Part shown: one piece after another, positions 35,463-43,980 of the stretch
Position numbering within the stretch: position 1 is the first letter of the stretch
Layout: each line of letters opens with the position of its first letter
Origin: Roseburia zhanii
GTDB lineage: Bacteria; Bacillota; Clostridia; Lachnospirales; Lachnospiraceae
Assembly: GCF_014287635.1 (NCBI RefSeq)
Contig: NZ_JACOPH010000004.1
Location: 62,001-126,000, forward strand
Direction of reading: 5' to 3'
DNA length: 64,000 nt
Notes under the pieces: model-generated
Told to the model about the DNA's origin: nothing
The model's input: only the letters and a program-made list of their open reading frames with translations
The model's database searches: none
Program-made: the position numbers and the translations under genes

Positions 35463-35921
35463 TTACATTTTCTCTTTTCCGGTTTTCTCCACTAACGTAA
35501 TCTCATAGACAGCCGCTTTATCCTTTGCTTTTTCAATATATTTCATTCCTTCTTCCATAAAATCAGGTGAATATTTTTCTAAGAATAATTTCAAATATGG
35601 CTCTTTTCCTTCTTCAAGTACACGGATATCACCAAAACAGATCACACTCTGAAACTTCGTATTGAAACTTTCCGGTATCACTTCTGTATTTCTCACAACA
35701 GTAAAGGAAACTTTTTTGCACTGTCTGATATTGATATTTTTGTGTCCTGATGCATTTGTTCCATGCAGATAGATCTTATTATCTTTGTACACATAATTAA
35801 CAGGGACTGCATATGGATAGCCATTTTCCCCATACGTTCCTAAAATCCCATACTCTGTATTCTTTAATACGTCTTCTACTTCAGCTGCGGCCATTAACTT
35901 ATCTTTTCTTCTCATTTCCAT
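35463..35921 (-). CDS. Pyridoxamine 5'-phosphate oxidase-fold (NimA-like) flavoprotein
   Basis: A 152-residue split-barrel flavin-binding protein. It shows MRRKDKLMAAAEVEDVLKNT, YGILGTYGENGYPYAVPVNY, YLHGTNASGHKNINIRQC and SVICFGDIRVLEEG, typical of the PNPOx-like/NimA family that uses FMN or F420 to reduce small molecules; some members detoxify nitroimidazoles. The substrate is unknown. The gene stands alone between two MITE-like elements, with GGAGGA 7 nt before the ATG. Confidence 0.87.
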   Translation of the reverse strand: MEMRRKDKLMAAAEVEDVLKNTEYGILGTYGENGYPYAVPVNYVYKDNKIYLHGTNASGHKNINIRQCKKVSFTVVRNTEVIPESFNTKFQSVICFGDIRVLEEGKEPYLKLFLEKYSPDFMEEGMKYIEKAKDKAAVYEITLVEKTGKEKM

Positions 35922-35967
35922 GATATAATCCTCCTCATTGTTAAAATTTCTTATATCCTGTATAATA

Positions 35968-36002
35968 AAAAAGAGGCACTGATCTTTCGATCAACGCCTT
36001 TG
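35968..36002 (-). terminator. Hairpin with T-run upstream of the NimA-like gene
   Basis: On the minus strand AGGCGTTGATC and GATCAGTGCCT form a stem with loop GAAA, followed by TTTTTT. It lies 50 nt before the gene, not after one. Together with TTTACA-17 nt-TATTGT further upstream it could be a leader attenuator; it could equally block read-through from the neighbouring repeat. Confidence 0.5.
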
Positions 36003-36073
36003 TTTGTTAAAAAACAATACCATATTTATTTCTCTTTGTAAAGTCTACCTGTTTGACCATTTTTGATCTTTAT

Positions 36074-36222
36074 GATAATTAGTTACTGTTCACACAGCAG
36101 ACAGACATTTACTGTCTGTCTGCGTAAGAAAGTGATTCAGGTGGTGATTTTTGCTTCGCAAAGCGAACTTTCATGCAAAAATCACGAGTTACTGGTCACG
36201 GAGTGAACAGTAGCGATAATTA
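36074..36222. mobile_element. MITE-like element (133 bp) with 8-bp target duplication
   Basis: The element spans 36082-36214: GTTACTGTTCAC at one end and the inverse GTGAACAGTAGC at the other, flanked on both sides by GATAATTA (36074-36081 and 36215-36222). The inside folds into two perfect stems: GCAGACAGACA/TGTCTGTCTGC (36097-36123) and GTGATTTTTGC/GCAAAAATCAC with a nested hairpin. The right 81 bp recur at 11567-11647. The remaining sequence between 35922 and 36280 has only the hairpin noted above and the MATE leader. Confidence 0.9.
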
Positions 36223-36280
36223 TATTTAATTAGTATTTTATTAAGTTCTCACCCATCAGGATAAGTGGAGGTATCTGGAA

Positions 36281-37621
36281 ATGAATGAAAAAACAATGGA
36301 TATGACAAAAGGGTCTATCATGCCTAAACTGATCCGGTTCGCTCTGCCGGTACTCTTAGGTATGCTCTTTCAGCGGATCTATAATTTTGCTGATGTATAT
36401 ATTGTAGGAAAATTTTTAGGTGATGATGCACTGGCTGCCGTCAGCATCGCCGGATCGGGTATGTATCTCCTGCAGTCGGTCATGATGGGGCTGACTACCG
36501 GTGTCAGCGTTGTGATCGCACAATACTATGGTGCAAAAGAAGAACAGAAAGTTACAGAAACATTTGTAACTTCCATTTATGTGGCTGCCGGTTCCGCACT
36601 TTTGATCACAATTATCGGTGTGATCGGGGCAAAACCGTTACTCTGTGCCTTGCAGACGTCGGATGACCTGATGCAGGATGCATGGGTTTATCTCGTCACC
36701 ATATTTGCGGGTTCTATTGGCACGATGCTTTACAACTGGATCTCTGCCGTACTGCGCTCCCTTGGAAATTCCGTTGTTCCACTGATATTTCTGGTCATTT
36801 CAAGCGCACTGAATATCGTACTGGACATTTTATTTATTGCAGGTATACCTATGGGTGTTGCAGGTGCCGCACTCGCAACCGTACTTGCACAGGTGATCTC
36901 CGGTGTATTGTGTCTGCTCTACGCATTTAAGATCCTGCCCATGCTCCGCCTGTCAAAAGAAAAGATGCATATGGATACCGGCATTGCAAAACTGATCTTA
37001 ATATACGGTGTTCCTACAGGACTTCAAATGAGTATCATCTCTATTTCAGATATGACTTTACAGGCAATGATCAATACATATGGAACAGCTTTAGTTGTCG
37101 CTTATGGGGTCAGCACCAAAGTAGAAGGCTTAGGCTGGCAGATGGCAGATGCGATCGGTACTTCTCTTGGTACTTTTGTCGGGCAAAACGTCGGTGCCGG
37201 AAATCCTGACCGTGTAAAAAAAGGAGTCCGCTGTGCCTATCTGATGGATATCATATGCTATGGTATTTTCTGTCCGGTGATCTGGTTTTTTGCCAGCCCG
37301 ATCATGCAGGCATTCACACAGAACACCGATGCGATCCGTTGTGGGATCGAATACATCAGGATTTTCAGTGGATTTTTCGTTATTGGAGGTTTTTTAGTAA
37401 TCTATCACAATATTTTACGTGCTGCCGGAGATGTAAAAGTCACTGTTTTAATGGGAGTATCCGAAGTCATTACCAGAATCGGATTTACATTCTTATTCAG
37501 TGCCTGCTTTGGCTATTATGGACTATGGTGGGTTTCCCCTCTGACATGGTGTTGTGCCGCACTCGTCGGAGCCGTCCGTTACTACTCCGGAAAATGGATG
37601 GGAAAAGTAAAAATTTCATAA
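36281..37621 (+). CDS. MATE family efflux transporter
   Basis: A 446-residue, 12-segment exporter. It begins MDMTKGSIMPKLIRFALPVL and continues with NFADVYIVGKFLGDDALAAV and TGVSVVIAQYYGAKEEQKV; the second half repeats the fold (GTALVVAYGVSTKVEGLGWQ; ADAIGTSLGTFVGQNVGAGN). MATE proteins expel drugs or metabolites using Na+ or H+ gradients. RBS GGAGG is 8 nt before the ATG. It is monocistronic on the plus strand. Confidence 0.94.
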   Translation: MNEKTMDMTKGSIMPKLIRFALPVLLGMLFQRIYNFADVYIVGKFLGDDALAAVSIAGSGMYLLQSVMMGLTTGVSVVIAQYYGAKEEQKVTETFVTSIYVAAGSALLITIIGVIGAKPLLCALQTSDDLMQDAWVYLVTIFAGSIGTMLYNWISAVLRSLGNSVVPLIFLVISSALNIVLDILFIAGIPMGVAGAALATVLAQVISGVLCLLYAFKILPMLRLSKEKMHMDTGIAKLILIYGVPTGLQMSIISISDMTLQAMINTYGTALVVAYGVSTKVEGLGWQMADAIGTSLGTFVGQNVGAGNPDRVKKGVRCAYLMDIICYGIFCPVIWFFASPIMQAFTQNTDAIRCGIEYIRIFSGFFVIGGFLVIYHNILRAAGDVKVTVLMGVSEVITRIGFTFLFSACFGYYGLWWVSPLTWCCAALVGAVRYYSGKWMGKVKIS

Positions 37622-37630
37622 AACTGGTTT

Positions 37631-37650
37631 TGTGAGTTCTCGAACTCACA
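37631..37650 (+). terminator. Short hairpin after the MATE gene
   Basis: TGTGAGTTC and GAACTCACA form a perfect 9-bp stem with a 2-nt gap, followed by a weak T-tract (tttct). A TATAAT at 37660-37665 could be the -10 of the next gene, though its -35 is poor. Confidence 0.55.
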
Positions 37651-37750
37651 TTTCTATGCTATAATGGGCGCATGTAATGTATGCGGCTTTACGGTTAGTA
37701 TTTATGCTTACAACAGATTTACAAAATAAGATCAAAGGAGTGTATAAGGT

Positions 37751-38686
37751 ATGGCAGATGAAATCATAACAGAAACAACAGAATCAATGGATGATTACAA
37801 GGCAGAATTAGAATCCTCGTTCCGCAAATTATCAGAAGGCGATATCATAACCGGTACAGTGATCGCAGTCAGCGAAGAAGATGTGACACTTGACTTAAAG
37901 TATTATGCACCGGGCATCATCAAGGCAGAAGAATTAAGCAGTGATCCTGACTTTAACCTGACGGAATCCGTTCACGTTGGTGATGTGTTAGAAGCTACTA
38001 TTATCCGCATGGACGATGGTGAAGGCAACCTTCTTTTATCCAGAAAAGAAGCAAATGACATTCTTGCATGGGATAAGTTAAACCAGTATTTAGAAGATGA
38101 AACCGTTTTACATGTCCGCATCAAAGGCATCGTTCCAAGCGGTGTGATCGCCTATGTGGAAGGCATCCGCGGATTTATCCCTGCTTCCCATCTCTGCTTA
38201 GATTATGTCGAGGACTGCAACCCATGGCTTGGAAAAGATGTAGATGTAAAAGTCATTACTGTAGATCCAGCCCAGAAAAAATTAGTCCTTTCTGCAAAAC
38301 TGGTAGAACGGGAACGTGCGAAAGAAGAACGGAATCATAAGATCGCCATGTTAGTTCCGGGAAGTGTTGTTGAAGGTACGGTAGAAACTTTAATGCCGTA
38401 TGGTGCATTTATCAATCTCGGAAATGGTTTAAGCGGTCTTGTACATATCTCCCAGATCTGTACCCGCCGTATCAAAAAACCGGGTGAGGTCTTATCGATC
38501 GGTCAGACCGTACAGGCTAAGATCTTAAATACAAATGACAATAAGATCAGCTTAAGTATGCGTGCGATTGAAGAAGAAATGGTGGATACACAGGCCAAGG
38601 AGATGAAATCTGTTCAGGAATATGTTTCAAATGAAGCTGCTTCTACGAGCCTTGGTTCTTTGCTTGCGAACTTGAAATTAGATTAG
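37751..38686 (+). CDS. S1 RNA-binding domain protein (RpsA-like)
   Basis: A 311-residue protein with three S1 motifs: about 28-100 (GDIITGTVIAVSEEDVTLDL, VGDVLEATIIRMDDGEGNLL), about 118-184 (HVRIKGIVPSGVIAYVEGIR, GFIPASHL) and about 202-275 (PGSVVEGTVETLMPYGAFIN, GLSGLVHISQI). It binds mRNA or structured RNA; the third domain is the closest to bS1. In low-GC bacteria such short S1 homologues occur and are not always ribosomal. An acidic N-terminus and terminator downstream indicate a single-gene unit. Confidence 0.9.
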   Translation: MADEIITETTESMDDYKAELESSFRKLSEGDIITGTVIAVSEEDVTLDLKYYAPGIIKAEELSSDPDFNLTESVHVGDVLEATIIRMDDGEGNLLLSRKEANDILAWDKLNQYLEDETVLHVRIKGIVPSGVIAYVEGIRGFIPASHLCLDYVEDCNPWLGKDVDVKVITVDPAQKKLVLSAKLVERERAKEERNHKIAMLVPGSVVEGTVETLMPYGAFINLGNGLSGLVHISQICTRRIKKPGEVLSIGQTVQAKILNTNDNKISLSMRAIEEEMVDTQAKEMKSVQEYVSNEAASTSLGSLLANLKLD

Positions 38687-38694
38687 TATGAAGG

Positions 38695-38740
38695 AAAAAC
38701 GCTGGCACATAGCTATTTTTGTTATGTGACAGCGTTTTTT
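38695..38740. terminator. Bidirectional terminator between S1 gene and ATPase gene
   Basis: AAAAACGCTG-CACATA pairs with TATGTG-CAGCGTTTTTT across one-base bulges, with T-runs on both strands. It serves convergent genes. Confidence 0.92.
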
Positions 38741-38746
38741 ATTATC

Positions 38747-40081
38747 TTAGTTTTTTAATATAAAGGGCATCAGATAAAATGGTTTCAGCATAAGATTTTC
38801 TTCCTGTCCAATATCCTTTTGAGATAACAGATATATATTATGCACATTTTTTGAAAACTTTTTATAAAACTCCTTGATTGATCCATGCTTACCGATACCG
38901 GAAGATTTAATTTCAAAAGCATTTACTTTACTTCCCTTAGAAATCAAAAAATCCACTTCATAATAATGTGTACTTCCAGCTTTTTCCCATGTATGATAAT
39001 ATAGTTCTCTACCTGATGCAGCAATCATCTGGGCAACAAGATTTTCGTATAGATATCCTAAATTTGCCGGTAATTTATCTGAAAGCAGCTTTGCGTACAC
39101 ATCATTTTCGGTTACCGGACGATCCATAAACATTAACGTAACAAACAGTCCTGTATCTGAAAGATATAATTTATAACTATCAAAATCTTTTGTATCTGTC
39201 AAACTGACTCTAGGATCTGTCGAATTAAAACATGGTAAAATTGTCTTAGAATCGATCAGTTCAAACAACAATTCATCTGTTTTTGTCTTACCTCTCTTTC
39301 CGATTGCAGTTGTAACCCGGTATTTTCTCGAATCTTTTGCCAACTGAGCTGGAATTGAATGATAGAGTGCAGATATTCTCCCAGATGCATCAATTTTTTT
39401 AAAATCTTCTTCATAAAGTGCGATGATCTGTCTTTTTACCATATCTATTTCTGAAAAATTTCTACCTTCTATATAAGCTTCTACTGCCTGCGGCATACCA
39501 CCAACAGCCATATATATTCTAAGATCTCTCATCAATTTACGGTTTGTAGCCTGTCCAATGGATGCACGCATATCATATATTTGCTGTAAAAGTTTATAGT
39601 TATTACCCGTCGCATTACAAAATTCTTCATAATCCATTGGATATACCTGAATTTTCATTTCCTCAGATGGAATTAAAATATCTTTTACATTTTTCTTTAT
39701 GGAAATCAAAGAACCCGTTTCTATATAACTGTATCTTCCATCAGCTACAAGATGTTTGATTGCCTGTCTAGCCTTAGGAAATAGCTGTACTTCGTCAAAT
39801 ATGATTAACGATTCCTGTTTATACAGCGTTACTCCGGTTTCTGCTTGTAGTCTTAAAAAAAACATATCCAGATTTCCGATATCATCAAAACATTCCCGTA
39901 TAGTATTCGTTGTTTTTGAAAAATCGATCAAAATATATGACTTATATTCATTTTTCGCAAAATTCTCTGCAATCGTAGATTTGCCAACTCGTCTTGCCCC
40001 TTCGAGCAAAACTGCATATTGGCCTGAATAATGCTTTTTCCATTCTAACAAACTATTATATGCTTTTCTTTCAAAATACAT
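38747..40081 (-). CDS. AAA_14 / DUF4143 ATPase
   Basis: A 444-residue two-domain protein. The N-terminal ATPase (AAA_14) has Walker A GARRVGKSTIAENFAKNEY and Walker B SLIIFDEVQLFPKARQAIKH. The C-terminal DUF4143 domain has KLYLSDTGLFVTLMF, NLGYLYENLVAQMIAASGR and HYYEVDFLISKGSKVNAFEI-K, resembling a PD-(D/E)xK nuclease core. The function is unknown; these genes are patchy, often multicopy in gut anaerobes and suspected of mobile or defence roles (an inference). The start at 40081 is set by AGGAGG 5 nt upstream; the frame is open 39 codons more. Three phased repeats precede it (40119-40199). Confidence 0.88.
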   Translation of the reverse strand: MYFERKAYNSLLEWKKHYSGQYAVLLEGARRVGKSTIAENFAKNEYKSYILIDFSKTTNTIRECFDDIGNLDMFFLRLQAETGVTLYKQESLIIFDEVQLFPKARQAIKHLVADGRYSYIETGSLISIKKNVKDILIPSEEMKIQVYPMDYEEFCNATGNNYKLLQQIYDMRASIGQATNRKLMRDLRIYMAVGGMPQAVEAYIEGRNFSEIDMVKRQIIALYEEDFKKIDASGRISALYHSIPAQLAKDSRKYRVTTAIGKRGKTKTDELLFELIDSKTILPCFNSTDPRVSLTDTKDFDSYKLYLSDTGLFVTLMFMDRPVTENDVYAKLLSDKLPANLGYLYENLVAQMIAASGRELYYHTWEKAGSTHYYEVDFLISKGSKVNAFEIKSSGIGKHGSIKEFYKKFSKNVHNIYLLSQKDIGQEENLMLKPFYLMPFILKN

Positions 40082-40118
40082 AGAATCCTCCTGAATATAA
40101 ACTGTTATAGCATAAAAT

Positions 40119-40199
40119 GTGCTTTTCTTCAAGATTCTATATTTCCATTTTATGCATTTCTTCAAAGTTTTATTCCAAAAAAGCGTGCATTTCTTCAAG
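40119..40199. repeat. Three 15-bp direct repeats at exactly 33-bp intervals before the ATPase gene
   Basis: Copies are at 40119-40133 (gtgcttttcttcaag), 40152-40166 (atgcatttcttcaaa) and 40185-40199 (gtgcatttcttcaag), each offset by exactly 33 bp, or about three helical turns. They lie 38-118 bp upstream of the AAA_14/DUF4143 start, where a promoter is expected, and look like binding sites on one face of the helix. The intervals between them are not conserved. Confidence 0.8.
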
Positions 40200-40219
40200 A
40201 TTTTTAAATATTAAATCAA

Positions 40220-40765
40220 TCATGGCAAAATTTTATCCACATCTGACGTCCTCATAATACGGATTGCCGCAAACGCAGATACTATCCCAACGGCAGCTCC
40301 CATCAATACATCTGTCGGATAATGTACCCCGACATAGAGCCTTGATAAACAGATCAATATTCCTAATACAAATAGCGGTATACCTGCTTTCTTTGGAAGT
40401 TTCTTTAACAGGACAACCGAAGCAGCCATCGAACAGGTCGAATGACCGGATGGAAATGATGCGTCATGCGGCATTTTTCCAATAAACCGTAATCCTTCTA
40501 CTACTTCATACGGTCGGATACGGTTGACTATGTTTTTTAATAAAAGATTTGTAATCACAAATCCGATCAGAATTGCCACAAGGCTTGTCAGTCCTGTCTT
40601 TCTGTATTTTACAAAAAATAGTAATAACACAGATAACACAAGCCAGAACCAGCCGGCATTTCCGAGATTTGTAATAAAGGTCACTACCTGATCTAATCTG
40701 TCTTTCCTGACATACTCCTGGATCCACAACAGGATATTTCCATCTAAAGTTAAAAACCAGTTCAT
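40220..40765 (-). CDS. PAP2 family membrane phosphatase
   Basis: A 181-residue membrane protein with five to six segments and the three PAP2 motifs: KNIVNRIRPYE (motif 1), FPSGHSTCSM (motif 2) and SRLYVGVHYPTDV (motif 3; nucleophile-activating His). It may dephosphorylate undecaprenyl pyrophosphate (BcrC/PgpB-like) or phosphatidyl compounds. RBS gaggga stands 7 nt before the ATG. Confidence 0.9.
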   Translation of the reverse strand: MNWFLTLDGNILLWIQEYVRKDRLDQVVTFITNLGNAGWFWLVLSVLLLFFVKYRKTGLTSLVAILIGFVITNLLLKNIVNRIRPYEVVEGLRFIGKMPHDASFPSGHSTCSMAASVVLLKKLPKKAGIPLFVLGILICLSRLYVGVHYPTDVLMGAAVGIVSAFAAIRIMRTSDVDKILP

Positions 40766-40901
40766 CTTTGTTCCCTCATTTTTTCGTTATCATTATTTGA
40801 AGCACGGATTGCTTTCTTGCTACGCAGCTCCCACAATTTTATATTTATATTTTTGATATTCCCATCATATATTTGATTAAGGCTTTCTCCGGAGTATATC
40901 C

Positions 40902-41429
40902 ATGCAGTTTTTACAATTTCTATCAGAATCCATCATTCCCATTACGATATTTATGATACTTTCCTACGCCCTGTTAAACCGTCAGAATGTGTACCAGGAT
41001 TTTTTGAAAGGTGCAAAAGACGGATTTTTGACCGTTATTGATATCCTGCCAACTCTGATCGGTCTGATGACGGCTGTCGGAATCTTACGTGCCTCCGGCT
41101 TTCTGGATTTCTTTTCGGATCTTTTAAAAATCCTGCTGGGACCTTTGCATATTCCGACAGAACTGCTCCCTGTTGCTGTCATCAAAATGTTTTCCTCATC
41201 TGCTGCAACCGGTCTGCTCTTAGACCTGTTTAAAACGTATGGAACAGATTCTTTTATCGGACTTTCTGCTTCTATTATGATGAGCTGTACAGAAACAATC
41301 TTCTATACCATGAGCATCTACTTTATGCATATCCATGTAAAAAAGACTCGTTTTACGCTTGCCGGTTCGCTTTTTGCCGTGATCAGCGGAATTGCGGCAA
41401 GTATTTTTCTTGCGGGGCTGTTGTGCTAA
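40902..41429 (+). CDS. spmB: Spore maturation protein SpmB
   Basis: A 175-residue membrane protein with four to five segments. LSESIIPITIFMILSYALLN, FLKGAKDGFLTVIDILPTLI, KMFSSSAATGLLLDLFKTYG and MMSCTETIFYTMSIYFMHI are SpmB features (nucleoside-recognition fold). In Bacillus, SpmA and SpmB act in spore-core dehydration; in non-sporulating species their role is unknown. RBS ggag is 8 nt upstream. It is normally directly downstream of spmA on the same strand; here spmA is 2.5 kb away on the other strand. Confidence 0.9.
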   Translation: MQFLQFLSESIIPITIFMILSYALLNRQNVYQDFLKGAKDGFLTVIDILPTLIGLMTAVGILRASGFLDFFSDLLKILLGPLHIPTELLPVAVIKMFSSSAATGLLLDLFKTYGTDSFIGLSASIMMSCTETIFYTMSIYFMHIHVKKTRFTLAGSLFAVISGIAASIFLAGLLC

Positions 41430-41456
41430 ATATTCGAAGCGTTGTAGATTATTTGT

Positions 41457-41495
41457 AAAAAACCACAGGCATTCATCATAACCTGTGGTTTATAT
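41457..41495 (-). terminator. Terminator for the polar amino-acid transporter operon
   Basis: AACCACAGG and CCTGTGGTT form a 9-bp stem with a 12-nt loop. On the minus strand it is followed by TTTTTT. Its position between two convergent genes lets it serve both. Confidence 0.88.
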
Positions 41496-41511
41496 ATTCT
41501 CACTTTATCCT

Positions 41512-42234
41512 CTATAACACTTTCGAGAGAAAATCCTGCAATCTCGGATTCTTCGGGTGATTGAAAAATTCTTCCGGTGTATTTTCTTCCATGATGATTC
41601 CTTCATCCACAAACAGCACTTTGCTTCCAACTTCTTTTGCAAAGCCCATTTCATGTGTGACAACAACCATCGTCATACCGCTGTCTGCTAACTCTTTCAT
41701 AACGTCAAGCACTTCACCTACCATTTCAGGATCAAGTGCAGAAGTCGGTTCATCAAACAGCATCACCTTCGGATTCATTGCAAGGGAACGGACAATTGCA
41801 ATCCGCTGTCTTTGTCCACCGGAAAGCTGTGACGGATATGCATCTGCTTTTTCAGTCAGATTGACTCTTTTTAAGAGATTAAGTGCTGTTTCCTGCGCTT
41901 CTTCTTTGTTCATCAGCTTTAATTTCGTTGGCGCTAAAATGATATTATCCATGATCGTTAAGTTGTTAAACAGATTAAAGTTCTGGAATACCATTCCCAT
42001 ATGTTCCCTTACTTTGTTGATATCTGTTTTCGGATCTGTGATCAGTTTTCCATCAAACCAGATCTCTCCGCTTGTCGGTGTTTCTAAGAGATTCATGCAG
42101 CGTAAAAAAGTACTTTTACCGGAACCTGACGGTCCTACGATAACGATCTTTTCACCTTTTTCCACATGATAATCAATGCCTTTTAATACTTCTGTTTTAC
42201 CAAACGTTTTATGCAGATTTTTAACGGTGATCAC
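41512..42234 (-). CDS. Polar amino-acid ABC transporter ATPase
   Basis: A 240-residue GlnQ/HisP-type ATPase: Walker [20 protein letters not shown]-loop [13 protein letters not shown], signature [16 protein letters not shown], Walker [17 protein letters not shown] and switch His [13 protein letters not shown]. It begins at a GTG (42234) inside the last codons of the permease gene, a 14-nt overlap suggesting translational coupling. It powers import of a polar amino acid (Gln, His, Arg or Cys class). Confidence 0.95.
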   Translation of the reverse strand: MITVKNLHKTFGKTEVLKGIDYHVEKGEKIVIVGPSGSGKSTFLRCMNLLETPTSGEIWFDGKLITDPKTDINKVREHMGMVFQNFNLFNNLTIMDNIILAPTKLKLMNKEEAQETALNLLKRVNLTEKADAYPSQLSGGQRQRIAIVRSLAMNPKVMLFDEPTSALDPEMVGEVLDVMKELADSGMTMVVVTHEMGFAKEVGSKVLFVDEGIIMEENTPEEFFNHPKNPRLQDFLSKVL

Positions 42235-42922
42235 CTTTACGCAGCCTCCTCTCTAATCTCTCTAACAATTTACTCAATATCTTAATAATAATAAAGTAAA
42301 TAACTGCGGCACCGATCAACGGCATAAATGCTTCATATGTCCTTGATGTTACCTGACTCGCAACTCTTGTCAGATCAGAAAGACTGACATAACCTACGAT
42401 CGCAGTTTCTTTTAACAATACAATAAATTCATTACCGATCGGCGGGAGTACATTCTTGATCGCCTGCGGCAGAATGATATAACGCATCGTCTGCGCTTTT
42501 GACAATCCTAACGAACGTCCTGCCTCCATCTGTCCATGATCGACAGCCTGGATTCCTGCACGCATGATCTCTGATACATAGGCACCGCTGTTGATACCAA
42601 AAGTCAGGACTGCTACAAGCACTCCGTTTTTGCTGCTTGACATCACGATAAACCACATGATCAGTAACTGTAATACAGACGGTGTTCCTCTGATAATATC
42701 AATGTATGCCTGTGCAAGGTAGGAAAATATCGTACGTTTTCCCGTTCTTGTCGTAGACATCTTCATCAATGCGATCACCGTACCGATCACCACACCTAAG
42801 ATTGCTGCAAATACAGCAATTTGTATTGTAACCCCTAATCCCTGTAGATATAGTTTCCATCGGTCACCATCGATAAAAGCGATCCGAAACTTATAAGCAA
42901 CATCTGCCATCCATTCCTGCAT
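42221..42922 (-). CDS. Polar amino-acid ABC transporter permease
   Basis: A 233-residue HisM/GlnP-type permease with five segments. [20 protein letters not shown] and the EAA loop [19 protein letters not shown] then [20 protein letters not shown] are diagnostic. It forms the membrane channel as a homodimer. It lies between the binding protein (22 nt) and the ATPase. Confidence 0.95.
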   Translation of the reverse strand: MQEWMADVAYKFRIAFIDGDRWKLYLQGLGVTIQIAVFAAILGVVIGTVIALMKMSTTRTGKRTIFSYLAQAYIDIIRGTPSVLQLLIMWFIVMSSSKNGVLVAVLTFGINSGAYVSEIMRAGIQAVDHGQMEAGRSLGLSKAQTMRYIILPQAIKNVLPPIGNEFIVLLKETAIVGYVSLSDLTRVASQVTSRTYEAFMPLIGAAVIYFIIIKILSKLLERLERRLRKGDHR

Positions 42923-42944
42923 AGATTTTCTCCAATTCTATCTC

Positions 42945-43712
42945 TTAGTTCTGCTCAATATATGTAGCAACTAATTTATCAAATGTTCCGTCTTCTTTGA
43001 TATCTTTTAATGCCTGATTCACTGCACTTACTAATGCTTCATCACCCTTTGGCATTGCGATCGCATATTCTTCTGCTTCAAAATCAAAGTCTGCACCATC
43101 GATCACTTTTACATCATCACCGAATTTTTCTGCAAATACTTCTGCCGGATTCTTGTCGATGATCACAGCATCTACTCTGCCATTGATCAGATCGTTGACA
43201 GCATCTACACCCTTATTGTACTGGGATGCAGTTGCATCAGGAATATCTTCTACAATAAAATCTCCGGTTGTTCCAAGCTGTACACCGATTGTCTTTCCTT
43301 CTAAATCACTTGCCGATGCGATTGTGGAGTCTGCCGGAACAATTACATACTGGACTGCTTCATAATATGGATCTGAGAAATCTACCATATTCTTACGCTC
43401 ATCTGTAACTGTCATACCAGCAATGGCAACATCGATCTTACTTCCGATAGAAGCTACTAAGGAATCAAATTCCATATTTTCTACTTCTACTTTCACACCC
43501 ATTTTCTCACCGATCGCTTTAATGAGTGCCATATCAAAACCATCTGGTTCTCCATCATCACCTACATATTCAAATGGCGGAAATTCTGCATTTGTTCCAA
43601 CGGTCAGTACTCCGTCTGCGATCGCATCACTTTTATCTGATGCACCTTTTGAACCACATCCTGCCAAAGCAACTGTCATAGCTAAAGCAAGTACTACTAA
43701 TGTCTTTTTCAT
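42945..43712 (-). CDS. Polar amino-acid ABC transporter substrate-binding lipoprotein
   Basis: A 255-residue lipoprotein: signal peptide MKKTLVVLALAMTVALAGCG with lipobox LAGC (Cys19), then the type II binding fold of family 3 solute-binding proteins (TVGTNAEFPPFEYVGDDGEP, MALIKAIGEKMGVKVEVEN, DVAIAGMTVTDERKNMVDFS). The FEYV, AGM/TVT and RKNMVDFS residues fit binding of an alpha-amino acid. The start at 43712 has AGGAGA 10 nt upstream; a longer open frame (45 codons) lacks a site. First gene of a three-gene minus-strand operon. Confidence 0.94.
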   Translation of the reverse strand: MKKTLVVLALAMTVALAGCGSKGASDKSDAIADGVLTVGTNAEFPPFEYVGDDGEPDGFDMALIKAIGEKMGVKVEVENMEFDSLVASIGSKIDVAIAGMTVTDERKNMVDFSDPYYEAVQYVIVPADSTIASASDLEGKTIGVQLGTTGDFIVEDIPDATASQYNKGVDAVNDLINGRVDAVIIDKNPAEVFAEKFGDDVKVIDGADFDFEAEEYAIAMPKGDEALVSAVNQALKDIKEDGTFDKLVATYIEQN

Positions 43713-43863
43713 AATCTTGTATCTCCTTTCAAAATCCTCATTATTCCTCTGAATCTTTTTTATTTTATCATCTTTATGCATAATTACAAGTATAAAAATG
43801 CATTTTATTGTCTTTCCATATTTTACATTGCAAAAATTGCGCTTCAACGGAATAATAGAAAGT

Positions 43864-43980
43864 ATGAAAAAAAGATTACAAACCCAGTTTTCTACCAGAC
43901 AATATATGCTGTCAAAGGATTTTAAGATCTACTATTATAATGATACTTCTCTGACCAATGTTGGCAGGCATGAGCAGGTT
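43864..43980 (+). pseudogene. N-terminal fragment of an AraC-family regulator
   Basis: About 38 codons: MKKRLQTQFSTRQYMLSKDF then KIYYYNDTSLTNVGRHEQ. This is the usual opening of AraC-type regulators of Lachnospiraceae, where a YEFYFFLEG cupin segment should follow. Instead the sequence runs into the 3' end of spmA in the opposite orientation. The rest of the regulator is absent from the window, so this marks a rearrangement junction. The family call rests on pattern recognition of the N-terminus only. Confidence 0.6.

Noticed and set aside
40119..40199. Mini-CRISPR from three 33-bp-spaced repeats
   Set aside because: The conserved core is only 15 bp with two or three mismatches and 18-bp intervals, and it sits in a promoter position.
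41561..42169. 202-codon plus-strand frame opposite the amino-acid transporter ATPase
   Set aside because: Antisense shadow of a clearly conserved ABC ATPase with all motifs.
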